Shown here piece by piece: positions 24,001-37,457 of a DNA stretch of 64,000 nucleotides. The number at the start of each line of letters is the position of its first letter. Positions within the stretch are counted from its first letter, which is position 1. A program made the translations under genes and the position numbers. Source of the DNA: Apis mellifera (lineage: Eukaryota > Arthropoda > Insecta > Hymenoptera > Apidae); assembly GCF_003254395.2 (NCBI RefSeq), contig NC_037648.1:13640330-13704329 (forward strand). The letters run 5' to 3'. The notes under the pieces are model-generated. The model was not told the origin of the DNA, made no database searches, and saw only the letters and a list, made by a program, of their open reading frames with translations.

Positions 24001-27000
24001 CGACTTCTTCATCCAATTCTATTTACATTTACGTTAACATAATATTTGCAAGATCTTAAGCAATCGACAAGAGATCTTGAAAGCTGCTGATTTTCGTATG
24101 CGCCTTTGCTAATTGATTATCGAGCTACAGGCGAAATTAATACGATGGCACGAAATGTGACGAAATATTTTTGGCATAGAAGATTGATTGAAGAATTCTA
24201 GAAAAGCATCTTCGAAATACTTTCAATTTGAATCACTTCACATTCTTTCGATTATTTCATCAATAACTTCACCTTTCCAACTTCTTTCTTAACTAGTTCA
24301 GCTTTCTTGTAAATATCTTCTTTGTCGCACAAATCGCAAACATAACCGTAACAAGTACCACCCGCGGACTGCACCAACTTGACAGTCTCTTCCATACCTG
24401 AAACAAAAAAAAACTCGTCAATAAAATACAGTGATAAATTTAAAAGATTTTATGTAGAATATAACGACTAGAAAAATAGAAATAATCTAATTGAAGCATC
24501 ATTATATTATTTTTGTAAATATTTGTCTTCTTCACGAGCGATTAAAATTTATATCGTTATAATTAAAAAAAAAAAAATGCTTATATCAGAAATTATTCGA
24601 TACTATTTGCTACGTGTTTCGAAATTGTACGATCTTGATAGTTTGAAACTATGATAAAATATTATTAAAATTTGAATCTTTGTATCAATATATTTTCACT
24701 TATCATACGTTAACCCTTTTCACCCGCGATTTCTTTTCAAGAACTTGTTACGCAACGCAACAAATAAATCGAATTCTTACATGTGAACGTACCGTGAAGT
24801 TTATGGAAGTAAAAGAGATCTAATATCCTATATACATTTTGTCAATACCTATTAAGAAACGAGTAATATAAGATCGATTGAAAATACATTTGCTATCAGT
24901 TAATATTTTATGTATCTTTTTTTTTTTTTTTATAATTCTTAGAATTTAACGACTCAACGTTAAATTATTCATGATAATTTGTGACATATTTATATTGCTA
25001 TATTACTACCATATATCGCAATTAAATTTATTATTTTGTGGAATTAACTTTAATGAATTCGCAAGCAATTGAAGGAAGGCAAGGTATTCATATATAATTA
25101 ATATAATTTTTGCGTTTCGATAATTTTAAAATCTGGTTATAATAATTGTTTGCTTAATCGAAAAAGGAGATTTTCGCGCGTAGAAAGTTACACCGCATGG
25201 AAAGACGGTTGTTTCGCTTCTTGACCAAGTGTTACGCGTGCTTACGTAGAATATGAAATGTAATTGCAACACTAGAAATATCCTGTTCCTGCTAATATAA
25301 TGTATTTTTATATACAATTGTTTCATATTTTCGGTGAAATTCACCGATTATAATAATCCGATCGATGATGTCACATTTAACGGAACGTTAATTACTATAA
25401 TTACCGTATAAAATTATTATCGATTTGAATATATTCCATTGAACTCCTACATCTCTCGTGTATCTCGTGTAGAGATCGTGAACAGTTGAACGAGTATAAT
25501 AAAATAACGAAAATTTTATTAAACCAAGTTTATATGTAGAATATAGAATGTTACATGATCACGTGATTTTCCCTCCTAAAAACCAGTTTATAAGTCGCTC
25601 GACTCTGTTTACGTGACGCCCTTGAGAGTTACTTTTTCTAGGTTCTTCGTGCTCCTTGTTAAACAAGGTCTATATAGTAAGATTCGTGCTTCTTTTATTC
25701 TTTATTTTTCATGGTGTATTTTATATATGTGAAAATGTTAAAAAAAAAACATACGCATAAAGTTTAAAAGTATCGAAATATGAGATGAAATTGATTGACA
25801 TTCTATTTATACCGATAATATGAGGTACTTAAATTTAGATAATCTAATTTTGGATTTTGATCGATACTGACCGCTTTTCGATCTATTTTTCTACAATCAT
25901 TGATGCAGTTATTATATAAAAGATTCAACAAGTGGAAGTCACTAATTCTGTTCTTTCTCGTAATACGATGTTTCGCTTTCAACGACACGTGTCCCGCTTG
26001 CAAATAATTACGCATATGATTACTTTTAGATCAGTGTATAATGATTTGATATGCTATCCACGAAAATAAGTTTTTGATTGACGACGCTTAAAATTCATTA
26101 TACGAGCTTCCTCTGCCCGTGAACCTCAGAGGGGGGTCCTTTTCTTTCATAAAATAATGAATCTTCCATTATCTTTACGACTCTTTTTTTTTTTCTCTCA
26201 TTTTTTCATTTTCATCACGTTGTGACGTAATTTTTTTCACATTAAACATCCAAATAGCTGAAACGGAACGTAATCCTTTTGTTTGTTGTTAACTCGCAAT
26301 ATCTGCATCGAAATCGTGCATTTTTTTGAAATATGCGATTATCTATTGTAATTGATAATATTTATCAATTTTTCAATCAATTTACGTTTTATTCCATATG
26401 TTCTTGCTTTTATGATATTCGGTGTTAATAAAGTTTCATTTACGAACTAACCTCAAAAATAGGAAGTCGATGAACCATAAAGATCAATTTATTTTTTTTC
26501 ACCGAGAAGAGTTTCATTAACGATTGAAAGATTATTTAAGAATTTATTAATTTAATTAATAAATAACAAAATAATAAATAATTAATTTATTTGGAATAAA
26601 ATCGAAACTATTATATATATATATATTCGATCTATCGTAGGATATTTTATTATTTTTTAATTTAAAATGTAAAAACATTTTTTTGTAAAATAAATCATTA
26701 AATTGATATAAAAATAATAATAATAGGTAATAAATATTTATGTAAGTAATAAAAATGATTACTATATAGAAAAACTTGCTCGAAAATTTAACGCTACTCG
26801 ATAAATTGAAATTTCCATACGAATTAGAATTATTATCTTGATTTATGCTCGCGAATAATGGAAAAATATTCGAAGGTTTTTTTTAATGTATCGATATTCC
26901 ATCTAATTTTTCCCAACTTTTCAACGCGTAATTTAAAATTGTTTGAAAAAATGAAAAGTGTTTCTTGAACGAAACTGGATTGCATTATTGTATCTTGATA

Positions 27001-28435
27001 TAACTAAAACTAAACTAAATGGCAATATTTGAGAAATGAAGAAATAAATGAGATCATAAATAAATAAATATCATCAATTTTAATCTCAAAATTAATAGAA
27101 AATTAGTTTCATAATTAACTAATTTGCAAATATAAATAATGATTTGAGGAGAATTATTACAAATAATTTTTCATAAAAAGTATAAAAAGTAAACGAAATA
27201 GAAAGAAGACATGTAATATAATTAATAAATTGGATAAATTTTTCATAAATGCAGATGAAATACAAAGGATAATTCTTATTAGATTTTTATATTCTAAACG
27301 ATATTCGAGATGGACGATGCATCTTTTTAAATTAAACAACGTGCTCTATTCAGATTCTAAGCACGATTTAAATGACCTTGAAATTCGAATGTCCATCAAG
27401 AAACATAGAATTCGAGCGATTATAATCATTTACCAACATCGTTGAAATCGTCTTTTTTATTCTAATCTTTCTTAATCAAGGCTCAACAATGTGATAATTC
27501 AAACATTTAGAAATTTTCTCAAGCAATTATAACATATTCTGGAACAATCATGAATTACGCTGAATCATTCATAAATGGAATAAAAAAAATTGATAACAAT
27601 CGGATTTCACATTGTTATTTTAAATAATCTTAGAAATTGAATCACATATGTATTTATAATAAGATCAATTTTTTTTTTTGTATCAAATATTCGACAATAA
27701 ATTTGACAAATATTTTATAAAACTCTCTGTCCTTGACACTGTATCAAAGATCACAAATGGTTACAAGTTATAATTATATTTAAGTCCTTTGGAAAATATA
27801 TTATCGTGGTTACAAAATGTTAGCATTACATAATCAACAAGAAAAAGTACATGTTAAATTACAATCGCATATATTAGCTAATTGAAAACAGTGTTTTACA
27901 AGTATTAGCGTATTTAGAGAGTTTTCTGTTTTATTATATCTTTGATGACTATATTATTGATGATCAAGTTCATCAATAATGATTTCAATTTGTAAAATCT
28001 AATTTGTAAAATTTATCTTGTTCAACTCTTGAACTTTCTCATTTGTAAACTTTGACTTTTCTATAAAATCATTTTTCCAATTTTCTAATTATAATAATAA
28101 AATTCCCTAGGAATTCTAGGAATCTGAAAATCTCAACTTTTAATCAGATATTTGTTTTAATCGGATATTCGTTCAGATATCGTTTTTCAAAAAGAGAAAA
28201 GCTTACCAGCCTTGTTAACGTCCCAGATGACAACAATGGCACCGAGATTGGCCAACCTAAGGGCTGTTAACCTTCCTAAACCACCACCACCTCCGGTAAC
28301 TAGTGTAATTTCTCCAGCAATGCTCTTCATCTTGTATTTCAACGGGATGAACAAATTGACGATATTTTTCATGATAAATATCACTGTCCAAAAAAGGAAA
28401 ACTATCACATCCTTGGCAATTACAAAGAACGACAT
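21061..28435 (-). CDS. Short-chain dehydrogenase SDR2, paralogue of SDR1
   Basis: Exons: 28435-28207, 24397-24273, 23736-23626, 21942-21781, 21690-21608, 21515-21399, 21250-21061; 338 residues. The first six exon lengths (229, 125, 111, 162, 83, 117) equal those of SDR1 counted from its internal Met. N-terminal hydrophobic anchor (MSFFVIAKDVIVFLFWTVIF), cofactor motif TGGGGGLG (47-54), LINNAG, catalytic YCTSK (190-194). The C-terminal tail is longer than in SDR1 and ends ISSSERKP. It is probably an ER or lipid-droplet-anchored oxidoreductase of the SDR16C / 17-beta-HSD 11-13 group; substrate unknown. It keeps the ancestral upstream flank, whereas SDR1 lost it at the duplication junction, so SDR2 is the likely carrier of the original expression pattern. 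Confidence 0.9.
22751..22957 (-). other. Unassigned 68-codon open frame in SDR2 intron 3
   Basis: Lies between the SDR2 exons at 23736-23626 and 21942-21781, on the same strand. It is less AT-rich than its surroundings and has a protein-like mix of residues (e.g. NHERLAKVTGYRVKVQG). A second richer block lies at 23160-23345. Neither is recognised. The aligned part of the SDR1 intron (about 10590-10650 and 10815-10975) is shortened and not open in the same frame. It could be an old exon, a fragment of a lost gene, or chance. Confidence 0.2.
24398..28206. other. Large intron of SDR2
   Basis: Colinear with 11856-15666. No gene is supported. It contains GACACGTGTC at 25984-25993 in the conserved block, and TGACCTTGAAA at 27373-27383, a match to the monomeric nuclear-receptor half-site (FTZ-F1/ERR type). 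The copy-1 equivalent near 14870 has CGACCTTGAAA. Confidence 0.65.
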
Positions 28436-29101
28436 ATTTCTTCCGTTGTTTCTTGATCGATCGAAATTTTTTTTTATTTTTATGTTCCAACGTTTTATCG
28501 CTACACACTGCGACTCTTTGTGCGAAATTGAGGTCGATCAGGATGGCATAGCTCGACCTATGTATCAATTAAGGCTTATGGACGGATGAGGTTTGTCTGA
28601 AAAAATCATAATTATGACCATAATGTGACTTTAGATAAAAAAGATTAATTAATTAATTTTTTATGATTACTATTCTATTGTATTAATTTTTGCATCTATC
28701 TGTGCAATTATAACATCAATCAATTTAGAAATTAAAGTTTAAAAAATTTATCAACAATTTTTATATAACTATATAATTTAAATTTAATAGTAACCAGTAT
28801 AAAACGATAACATCAGTATATACATATATATAGAAACTATCATACACTTTCTCCAAAATTTCGTATTACTTTTCTCTTATTCAAGAAAGAGGATTCTCAC
28901 GCAAGAATTAAAAAAGAATTTCATATTCACCGTTGAAAATTTTGAAAATTGACAATTCCTATAAAGATAAAAATAATTTAATCTAAAGTCATAAATTCAA
29001 CAACTTTTTGAAATATTTATAATTGTATATTTTATTATTAAAATACGTTGTTAATTCGAAGTGTTTATTATGAAGAAAATGAAAAGATGAAATTTATCAA
29101 T

Positions 29102-29115
29102 TCAAGGTTCAAGGT
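29102..29115 (+). promoter_or_regulatory. Tandem TCAAGGT half-sites upstream of SDR2
   Basis: TCAAGGTTCAAGGT is two abutting copies of the core bound by monomeric nuclear receptors such as FTZ-F1, ERR and HR39, about 670 bases upstream of the SDR2 start. Binding is inference. Confidence 0.35.
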
Positions 29116-30259
29116 TTGAGTGAAATCATTTGACTCGAAGGTCTTGCGCTTTCCTTGTAATATTATAAGATATATTATCCGAATCTCGTTGCGCGAAAAT
29201 AAACGAAAATAATAAAATCTTCACTCTTCGAATAACATTTGAAAAATAAAAATTCTTTATATATATTTTTGTTATATTATATATATTCTTGTACCACGAA
29301 ATTTACGACCTTCCAGCAATTTACGTTAGGGCAAATATCCAATATCGATTCACTTTCTAATGAAACGCGAAATTCACTTTCGATTTTTATCCACATATAT
29401 TCCAGTCACACGAAGCTCGTAATTTTTCGATTACTTAAACGATTGTGAATAAAACGAATTTTTATGAATAGAATGAAAACGAAGATTGAATTATAATTAC
29501 GGAAGAAAAATTTTTTTTTATTAAAAATATCAATTTTTAACTCTACTTTTAAAGATTTCGTTCGAATATCATTGAAACGTATGTGTGTATGTGTGTATAT
29601 ATATATTTCATAATCTTTCTTGTTAAAAAACGTGATGACGAAAAAAAAAAATAAATCATACATAATAAAAAAAAAACAACATAATAAAATTTTTCCTTCG
29701 TGTCTCGAGATAATAGATAAGACAATGTTTCACGAGAAAAACAATTTCTTTTCATTAGCATAATATTCTGTTTTGTGTAATTATTATTATTATTATTGTC
29801 GAACGAATGATTTCAATTAACGGTGAATTTCCGTGTCACGTTTCGTGTACGAAAGAATATAATCGAGCACCAACGAGCAACAGCCAGTTATATATAGCAA
29901 TCATGGCAAAATGTCGCGTGACACATAGCGCGAAGCTTTTCGTGTCAATTTAATTTACTTGATTCGTTCGATCCCAATATCGAAGCCGAGCAATTCCATA
30001 AATACATGGAAGCAAAATTTTACTTTTCTTCTTTCAACAATTCTTCTTCAAAGAGAGAGATGTTAAATTAGATCAGAGCCGGATAAACTTGATGTAATTA
30101 AATAAGACAGTTCTTCTTGTTGATCGAAATCGTATCAATAATATTTCCTTAAAGAATTGAATCGAGAACTCGACTCGAGAAATCAGAAGGCCACTTTCAA
30201 AACTGTTCGCTCACGGCGAACTATTGAGCATCGTTACGAATTCAATTTGCGGTAGTTAT

Positions 30260-30300
30260 AAGTCTTCCTCGTTGCTCTGCTTTTATATAGGCATCGCATC
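30260..30300 (-). promoter_or_regulatory. Candidate TATA-box promoter, minus strand
   Basis: On the minus strand the sequence reads gcctatataaaagcagagc near 30295-30275, a good TATA match with room for a start site around 30255. SDR2 is the next minus-strand gene (start codon 28435), so this could begin its 5' UTR with an intron between. No transcript evidence is available. Confidence 0.3.
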
Positions 30301-30605
30301 ATAAAATCCTTCGATTTCTTCAATGAAATAAAAGAGATAAAAACGAAAAGATATAAGATTCTAGATTCGAATGAATATTTTCGTAAATATATCTTAAGAA
30401 ATATATATATATATGTTTGTATGTATGTTTGTATGTATATATTGCATTTGATGAATTTATAATATAAGTTAAAAAGGGATCTTACTACACAAATGTAAAT
30501 CCCTTGTGTACGTTTTCGTTGCAAAACACTCTTTGGCACTTTTTGGAAGAAGAAATAACAAAGAAATAAAACAAGGGAAGAGCGAAGCAATGAGGACGAA
30601 AATAC

Positions 30606-30727
30606 CTATGCGAAACTTGTCTACGGAACGAAAGATACCCGTCTTACCGGCACTACGGTCGTTGGTGAACTGAATAAAACGGCGGCTCTGGTACGCCTTT
30701 ACTCTCTCGACGATCTCCGGCAACAAA
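30606..30727 (-). other. Candidate unassigned exon
   Basis: Open frame bounded by an AG at 30728-30729 and a GT at 30605-30604, distinctly GC-richer than its surroundings. It encodes a basic stretch including ERVKAYQSRRFIQFTNDR. If the GT is not used, the frame continues into a hydrophobic stretch and stops at 30469. No family is recognised and no partner exon in matching phase was found. Confidence 0.25.
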
Positions 30728-31190
30728 CTATGCGCATCACACGAGATATACGAGCAACGAACATTAATATAAACGTGATAATTGCACGTGTATCATCTAT
30801 TTAATGCGTATCATCTTTCAATTCTTTTTTGATGACAGAAATTCGAACTGAAATCACAAAATATACATATAAGAATATATGTGAAAATAGTTTTTGAAAA
30901 AAATTTCAATTAATTTTTTCGAGACTCGATGCGATTCGATATACGTGTAACGAAAATATAAAGTTAGGTTATATTACACGAATACTTTAGTAGTTTTATT
31001 TTAACATTTCCATCGTGTAATTAATTCCGTTGAATTATCTCCTTTATCTTTCAAGTCATTTTTACTATTATGACGATAACCAGTAGATCTTACAAAAAAA
31101 GAAATAATATTTATAAATCACGTAATATAATTAATAAAGATTTAAATAAAAGATATTAAATTGATACTAATATTTATTTATTCCGTTTCA

Positions 31191-31275
31191 TTAATATCGT
31201 TGGTGCAATTTACAAACTGGAACACCGGCACATCTACACAAAACGCCTGTTGATCCATCGATGCATTTCCTTCGA
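31191..31275 (-). other. Candidate short cysteine-containing 3' exon
   Basis: A pyrimidine-rich tract and AG at 31276-31277 precede 27 codons with four Cys (CIDGSTGVLCRCAGVPVC) and a TAA. The surrounding 31200-31330 block is unusually GC-rich for the region. Another frame across it is also open. Coding status is uncertain and no family is recognised. Confidence 0.2.
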
Positions 31276-34200
31276 CTAGGGCGTCGCAACAGCGAGAGTC
31301 GAACGAAGGAGAGAGTAGCCTCCCGAACGGAATATTGATGGGCAAATGAAATTTTCGTGAATTATTCTTGATTTAGTTAAACGATATTTGTTAATATACA
31401 TATATATATGTAATATCGACGATGATCAAGTTGAATTCAGAAATTCGATAGATTTTTCAGTCAAAAGGATGAAATCTAGAAAAAATAATTAAAAAAAGAT
31501 TAATGTGTTTTTTAAGGTAATAATTTTAACGTTTAGTTTAAAAAAATTATAACTGCCTATTTAAGATATTAATAATAAATTGAATAATAAATTAATTTAA
31601 TAATAATTTTTTGGAAGATTATATTTTATTATATAAGTTGAATAATATTTACCTTATTCTTCATATTGATATTAATGTAGTGTTAAGTTTAGAAGAAAAT
31701 TTTAACTTCAAAGCTCAAAGTTGATATGAAAATATGTAAATTATAATTGTAATTATGATACTGCAAAATAATTTCTAAAAAAAGGAATAAAAAATTACAT
31801 TTATTGCAAAAAATGGATGTAGATTATGATAAATAATATGATGCAATTTATTTGATATAATTTGTTATTTTTGTATAAAAATTATTCAAATGTATTTTAT
31901 TATGCAAACAAATTATTCTTGATAGTATTGTTTTTCTTTTTTTTTTATCTTATTTGTTTATTATTTGCCACAATTTAAAAGAAATTGATCGCAAGATTAA
32001 AAATCTTGGATAAACGATTTTAAAATAAATTATTATGAATTAAAATTTTGATGAAATGGAAAGTTTATATTCAATCATCTAACCGTTGAACTTGAAACAT
32101 GAGAAATCTTTCTCTTGGTGGTTTAGCAAAACTACAGGTTGTTTCACAAATTAACTTTTCAGAGCAGCATTATGAGTGAAAGTAGCCAATTTCAAATAAT
32201 TCGGAAGATTTTAAAAACTGATTCGTATTATGTCTTAATCAATTGTCAAAATAATGATAATAAATATTCTTATAATGAAGAGAAAGGATATTAATGATCA
32301 ATTTTTAATAATATTGATAATTACTATGATATATATATATATATCATACATTTTTCCAATTAATAATTAATAGTCATACAATTTCCGTTTATCAGATTTT
32401 ATTTTTAATATCTATCATTTTGATTAAGAGCAAATTAGTTTCTTAACTTGTAAAATATAATTAATGAATGATTAATAATTATTATCATAATAAAGAAATA
32501 TTTACACGTTGGACGTGCTATAATATGATTTATTTAAGAAAAGGAAAGATTGTAGAAAATAAAGAATGATAAAAAAACTTACGGTTAAGTCAATATTCTA
32601 ACAATAGATGGTTAAAAAAATCTTTGGAAGTTCGAAGTTAATTCAAGTGAAACCGTCAGTTAGAATGTGAGGTGTCTAAAAGAATAAAAATTACGAAATT
32701 AATGTCAGTATGTACTTTCACTGAAATTCCCATTAAATAAACCTGAGCAGAATGGATCTTGATAATAGTTGTTATTAAAGAATTTTTTTTTTTTTGCTCT
32801 ACTAGACGATCACTAAATATGTAAATACGAAAAATCTACAAATATTATCATTTCAGAACTTTTTTGCTTCTGCTTTTAATATTACAAATGTATATTTATA
32901 TGTATATATATATTATTTATATATTGTCACACCATGGAATATATATTTATTCATTAACCTCACAAATTAACTATTCGTTTATTTCGTTTATTAAAATTTT
33001 TTACATGAATTTTAAATAGGATTGAAGAATCACGAAAAAATATATATTATTTTTAAAATAAGTTATTGTTAACAATTTATTTTGTATTCAATACCTTTAA
33101 TTTAATGAGATGAAGAATAAATCGATAATCGATCAAATCTCGAAGAATCCTAGACTCTGTTTATCATTTGGAATCATTTCCAATGTTATCGACTCAGTAT
33201 TGTCGTATTTAATAGCTAAATTGAAAGTAAATAAAATAAAAAAAATGATATTATAATTATAAATAAATTATAAAATTCTATATTTACAGTTTATAATAAT
33301 CTTTTCAGATTATATATAAAATTTTGAAAAATAAAAACTTTTAATAACTAATTACCGAATGACTATTAACACGCTATTAAATCATTGGTTGATTATAATA
33401 TAATATAACACTGATTAATCAACAAAAACAAGAAAGAATATTTTAATAAATTAAATCTCAACTTATTTCTTGAAGTATAAGTTTTCATTTGATAAAAAGT
33501 TAAAAAATTTAACGTAAATATTACGAAATTTAAATTTTTCGATTTCTATCTACCGACTAGTTTCATTAATTTACTAGATAGAATTTACTAGATTCCATCA
33601 AATATATCTTGAAATATATTTTTTAAAAATTATTTAGAATTACAAAAATTATTAAACTGAAATAAATATTTGAACAAAATTAAATTCAAATTATTTTTTA
33701 AAAAAGTATATTTTGAATTATAATCATTTAAGAATGAAAAAAATTTAATATAGACTCTAAAAATTTTTAATTTTAAATTTTTGTTATTTGACAATTAGTT
33801 CTACCTATTTACCGCTAGATGGTGAAAAATGTTTTGGTCTCCGTCAATGACTATGAACAACAGGTTAGTTTAATAATAATAAGTTTAAAAATAAATATTA
33901 AATATAAACAAAAATACTTAAATAAATAAATATATAGTAGTTTTTATTATTAATAAAATTAATATAAAAATAAAAACTTATTCAGTTTGAAGTTTCTCTA
34001 AAAAAATAATGCTAAAGATGTTACAATGGACGCAATTATAAAACATTTGAAAGAAGAAAAAACAAAAAAAAAAATAATGAGAAAATAAAAGGATACTTTA
34101 TAGAAAAAAAAAACCTCAAAAGAAATATTATTTTTTATTACTTCGTTTTTACTATTAAAAATCACTGCATATCAAGAAATATTATTTTTTGTTATTTAGA

Positions 34201-35954
34201 AAAAATTTTATAACAAATCTTATATATATATAAATAATATCCTTGGTATAATTGATTATTTTAACGAAACATATTGATGTTTTCATTGCACGTGATTAAA
34301 CCTTGAATGCCATAAACAATAAAAGAGAATTTATTATGTTTTGTATACTCAAAGAATACTTTAAAAGTATACAATTGCTCATGATTTTATCTTTTATTTA
34401 TTCATTAATTCAGACGACTCATTAAGACGATCAATGGGTTGCATGGATAATGAAACGGCCGTCATGAACCTTCATCATTGTATTGCATTTCTTTTTTCAT
34501 AACGTGTACATAATTCATTCTTCATTACAATCGAAAAAACTGAAGACCTTGGCAACACTATGTTTTCAAACAATAAAATTTTAAAGACAATGTAAAATGA
34601 TTTTCGAAACGTAATCAGGCTCGAAAAAGGTAATTTTAAAATATTTTTAATTTTTTTTAATATCAAAAATCCGAAAGTATATTAAAAATAGAAATGTGAA
34701 AGAAATAAAGTGCAATGTTTTTTTTATTATATATTTTATTTCGAAAATAATATTTATTACTAATACAATTATGTTATGTTTCTATTTTTTTTATCTTTTG
34801 TGTGAAAAAAATATCACTGACCTAGATTTTAAATATATCGTTCGTTTCACTGGATATTTGATGACGTTTATTTTCTAAACTATGAAAATCGTTCGTGCGA
34901 ATTAGGTTTTCATAAGATGAGTGACGGTCATGCGTACACTACACGAATATTATACCCAGGAATAATAAGTGTACATTTTCCCATGCATGTACATGGAGGT
35001 ACGTGTTTTGTCAAAGAACGAAATAAATTTCCACTCTGATTGTGTAAGCTGAGATATTATAATCCTCCATCTATATTGCACGCACGTAATTCGAATTCGC
35101 TTGGATTTCGTAACTTTCTATCCAAAGAAGAATAATCCAGGTAAAAGATTGCAAATCTTTGATTTCACATAATTTCTTATAATACATTATCTTTGTTTGA
35201 TTTTAGCAATAGCCAAAGGATGAAAATTTATTATTGAAAGAATAATAATTATTTTCTGATATACGAGGATGAGAAACAGAAACACAATAATATTAAAGAA
35301 AATTGTTACGTAAAAAAAAAAAATTTTCTAATTTCAATTAAATCTTTTTCATAAAAAAATTACAATCAAGAAATTCAGAAAAATTACCACTGATTTAATT
35401 TATATTTAATTTATATATAAATAGTGAAAGGATATAAACCTGTTGTCTTATCAATTTTTTAAACGAAGAATTGTTACCTCTAAAATTTTTTTTCAAATTT
35501 TATGCCCTATTTACAATTCATTAGAATCGAATTATAAAAGTTTTACTGCTATACAAAGTAATAAAATAGATAAGAAGACAGAAAGAGAGCGGCAACTAGA
35601 CTTTCACCATAAAACACGATATAGACTCTTTCTAAGATATTAGAATTTACATATAACATACTATATATGTATGTCTCTTATAATATATTATAATATATTA
35701 TACTGTACATAGTAAATCCAGGTATATATGAAAATTGTTAACATATTATTTATCCTCAGTTGCTATTTCTATTATTATTTTCATTCTCCCTCTATATTTA
35801 AATCTATATATTTTAAACTTCGTGTTCAAAAAATTTTACATTGCATTAAAATATATCACGAAGAAATAAAAAAAAATATTTCTTTTAGAGCTGCCTACTT
35901 TCAATGCTTTAGATGCAATGAACGCGATACGAGGGAAGAGACTATAATGATGGA

Positions 35955-36210
35955 GGGGAGTATATAACAACATTCTTCAATACCTTCGCAGAGGGTTTCT
36001 GACTATTCTACTGAGCGAAGTTTAAAGGTACACGGCGAGCTGTTGCAGATCTCGAACATATTGATAGTAGATCGAGTTTTGATTAATACCGATCGATCGA
36101 TTGATATATATATATAGAAGTGAATAGAAGAAAAAAGAAAATTTATTTGTCGTTATCTCAAAAGAACTTCAGGAAGTAACTTCAAAAAAATCCTATCGAG
36201 AGATAAAAAG
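35955..36210 (+). promoter_or_regulatory. Possible SDR3 promoter and 5' UTR exon
   Basis: GAGTATATAACAAC at about 35957-35970 resembles a TATA box. About 240 bases downstream a consensus donor (aaaaaggtaatgac near 36205-36218) could splice to the acceptor attcaag at about 37442-37448, directly before the SDR3 start. This arrangement is inferred. Confidence 0.3.
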
Positions 36211-37457
36211 GTAATGACTATATTGATCAATTCTTAATTAATTCGTTTTACTTTAAATCAAATGACTCGCTTATAATATAGTGGAAAATTATTTTTAAAT
36301 AATAAATATAGTGAAAATTATTAATTTCAGTTTTATTGAGAATAAAAGTGTGAATAATAACATTATCATCACATTTTCTTTGCCTTATGTGTATTGAATT
36401 GATTTACAGTGATTTAAAAGAATCTTCATAATAAAAATCTTAAGTGTTAAAATTTAAATAAAAAATTTAAAACTTCAAAGTGCAAGTTTCTTTTTTATTA
36501 ATATTTTTTAATATTATATATATATATAACTTTCCAATTTTTTTCTAAAAAGTCATCTATTGATTTTATCAAATAGGAATACTTTTAAACATCGCTACGG
36601 AAGTGGTCTCGCCTTTGTTTAAATTTAAAGATAACGGATATGGAATCTTTTCTTTCACAAAATACATTTTTGAAATTCGAAAGAAAAAATTTTTGTGATT
36701 AAAATAAAGGTAGAATTTTAATTTTATGAACGAAGAAGAAACAAGAAAATAAGAAAAATGAAAAAAGACCAAAGAAATACATAAACTCGACTATTTTATT
36801 TGCTTTTTGTATTCATGTCTCGTGCGAAATGATCCTCACTTAAATAATTTATTCAATAAATATTCAGACAAAAGTGTATGATAATTGTAGAACATATTGT
36901 AATAAACTGTGCATCCTTGCTTGATCCCCGTAAAAGGATTTGCGCGCGCGCGCACTCTTGGTGCATTGACCGGACACCAATAACACCAGTAACCGTAAAT
37001 CGGAGACTTGTAGACTAGAGTATACCATTACTTGCGTAGGAATACCGTAATACACGTAATTTCTGTCTATCACTGGAATTTACCAGACTTCTACCGATTT
37101 CTATTTTTCACAGAAATGAAGAAATAACAAAGGAACTGGTTTTTCATTGAAATCATGACAGTTAAAAGAGAATATGCAACATTTTATAGGAAAAGAAGAG
37201 ATCATGTGCAATAACGTTTGAATATGTAGCATAATATTAAGTATAATATTAATACGATCACTTAAAATTAATAAAAGGAAATGAAGAAAAATTTTATACT
37301 CGATATTGTGATAATCATTTGGTGAATGTTTGTGCTCTGTGCTCTCTTTGATTAATTTCCATAACGTGATTTAAATATTTCGAAAGATAAAATTTTAATC
37401 TATTTATTTTAATATGTTTAAATTATTATCTTTAATTCTTTAATTCAAGAATATATA

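Larger units (their letters stand above)
28436..37457. other. Long AT-rich spacer between SDR2 (-) and SDR3 (+)
   Basis: About 9 kb without a convincing gene. It separates divergent SDR2 and SDR3 and should hold both promoters. Candidate elements are listed separately: half-sites at 29102-29115, a TATA-like promoter near 30285, two GC-richer blocks (30606-30727, 31191-31275), a second TATA-like site near 35959, and a GC alternating run at 36941-36953. Confidence 0.6.
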
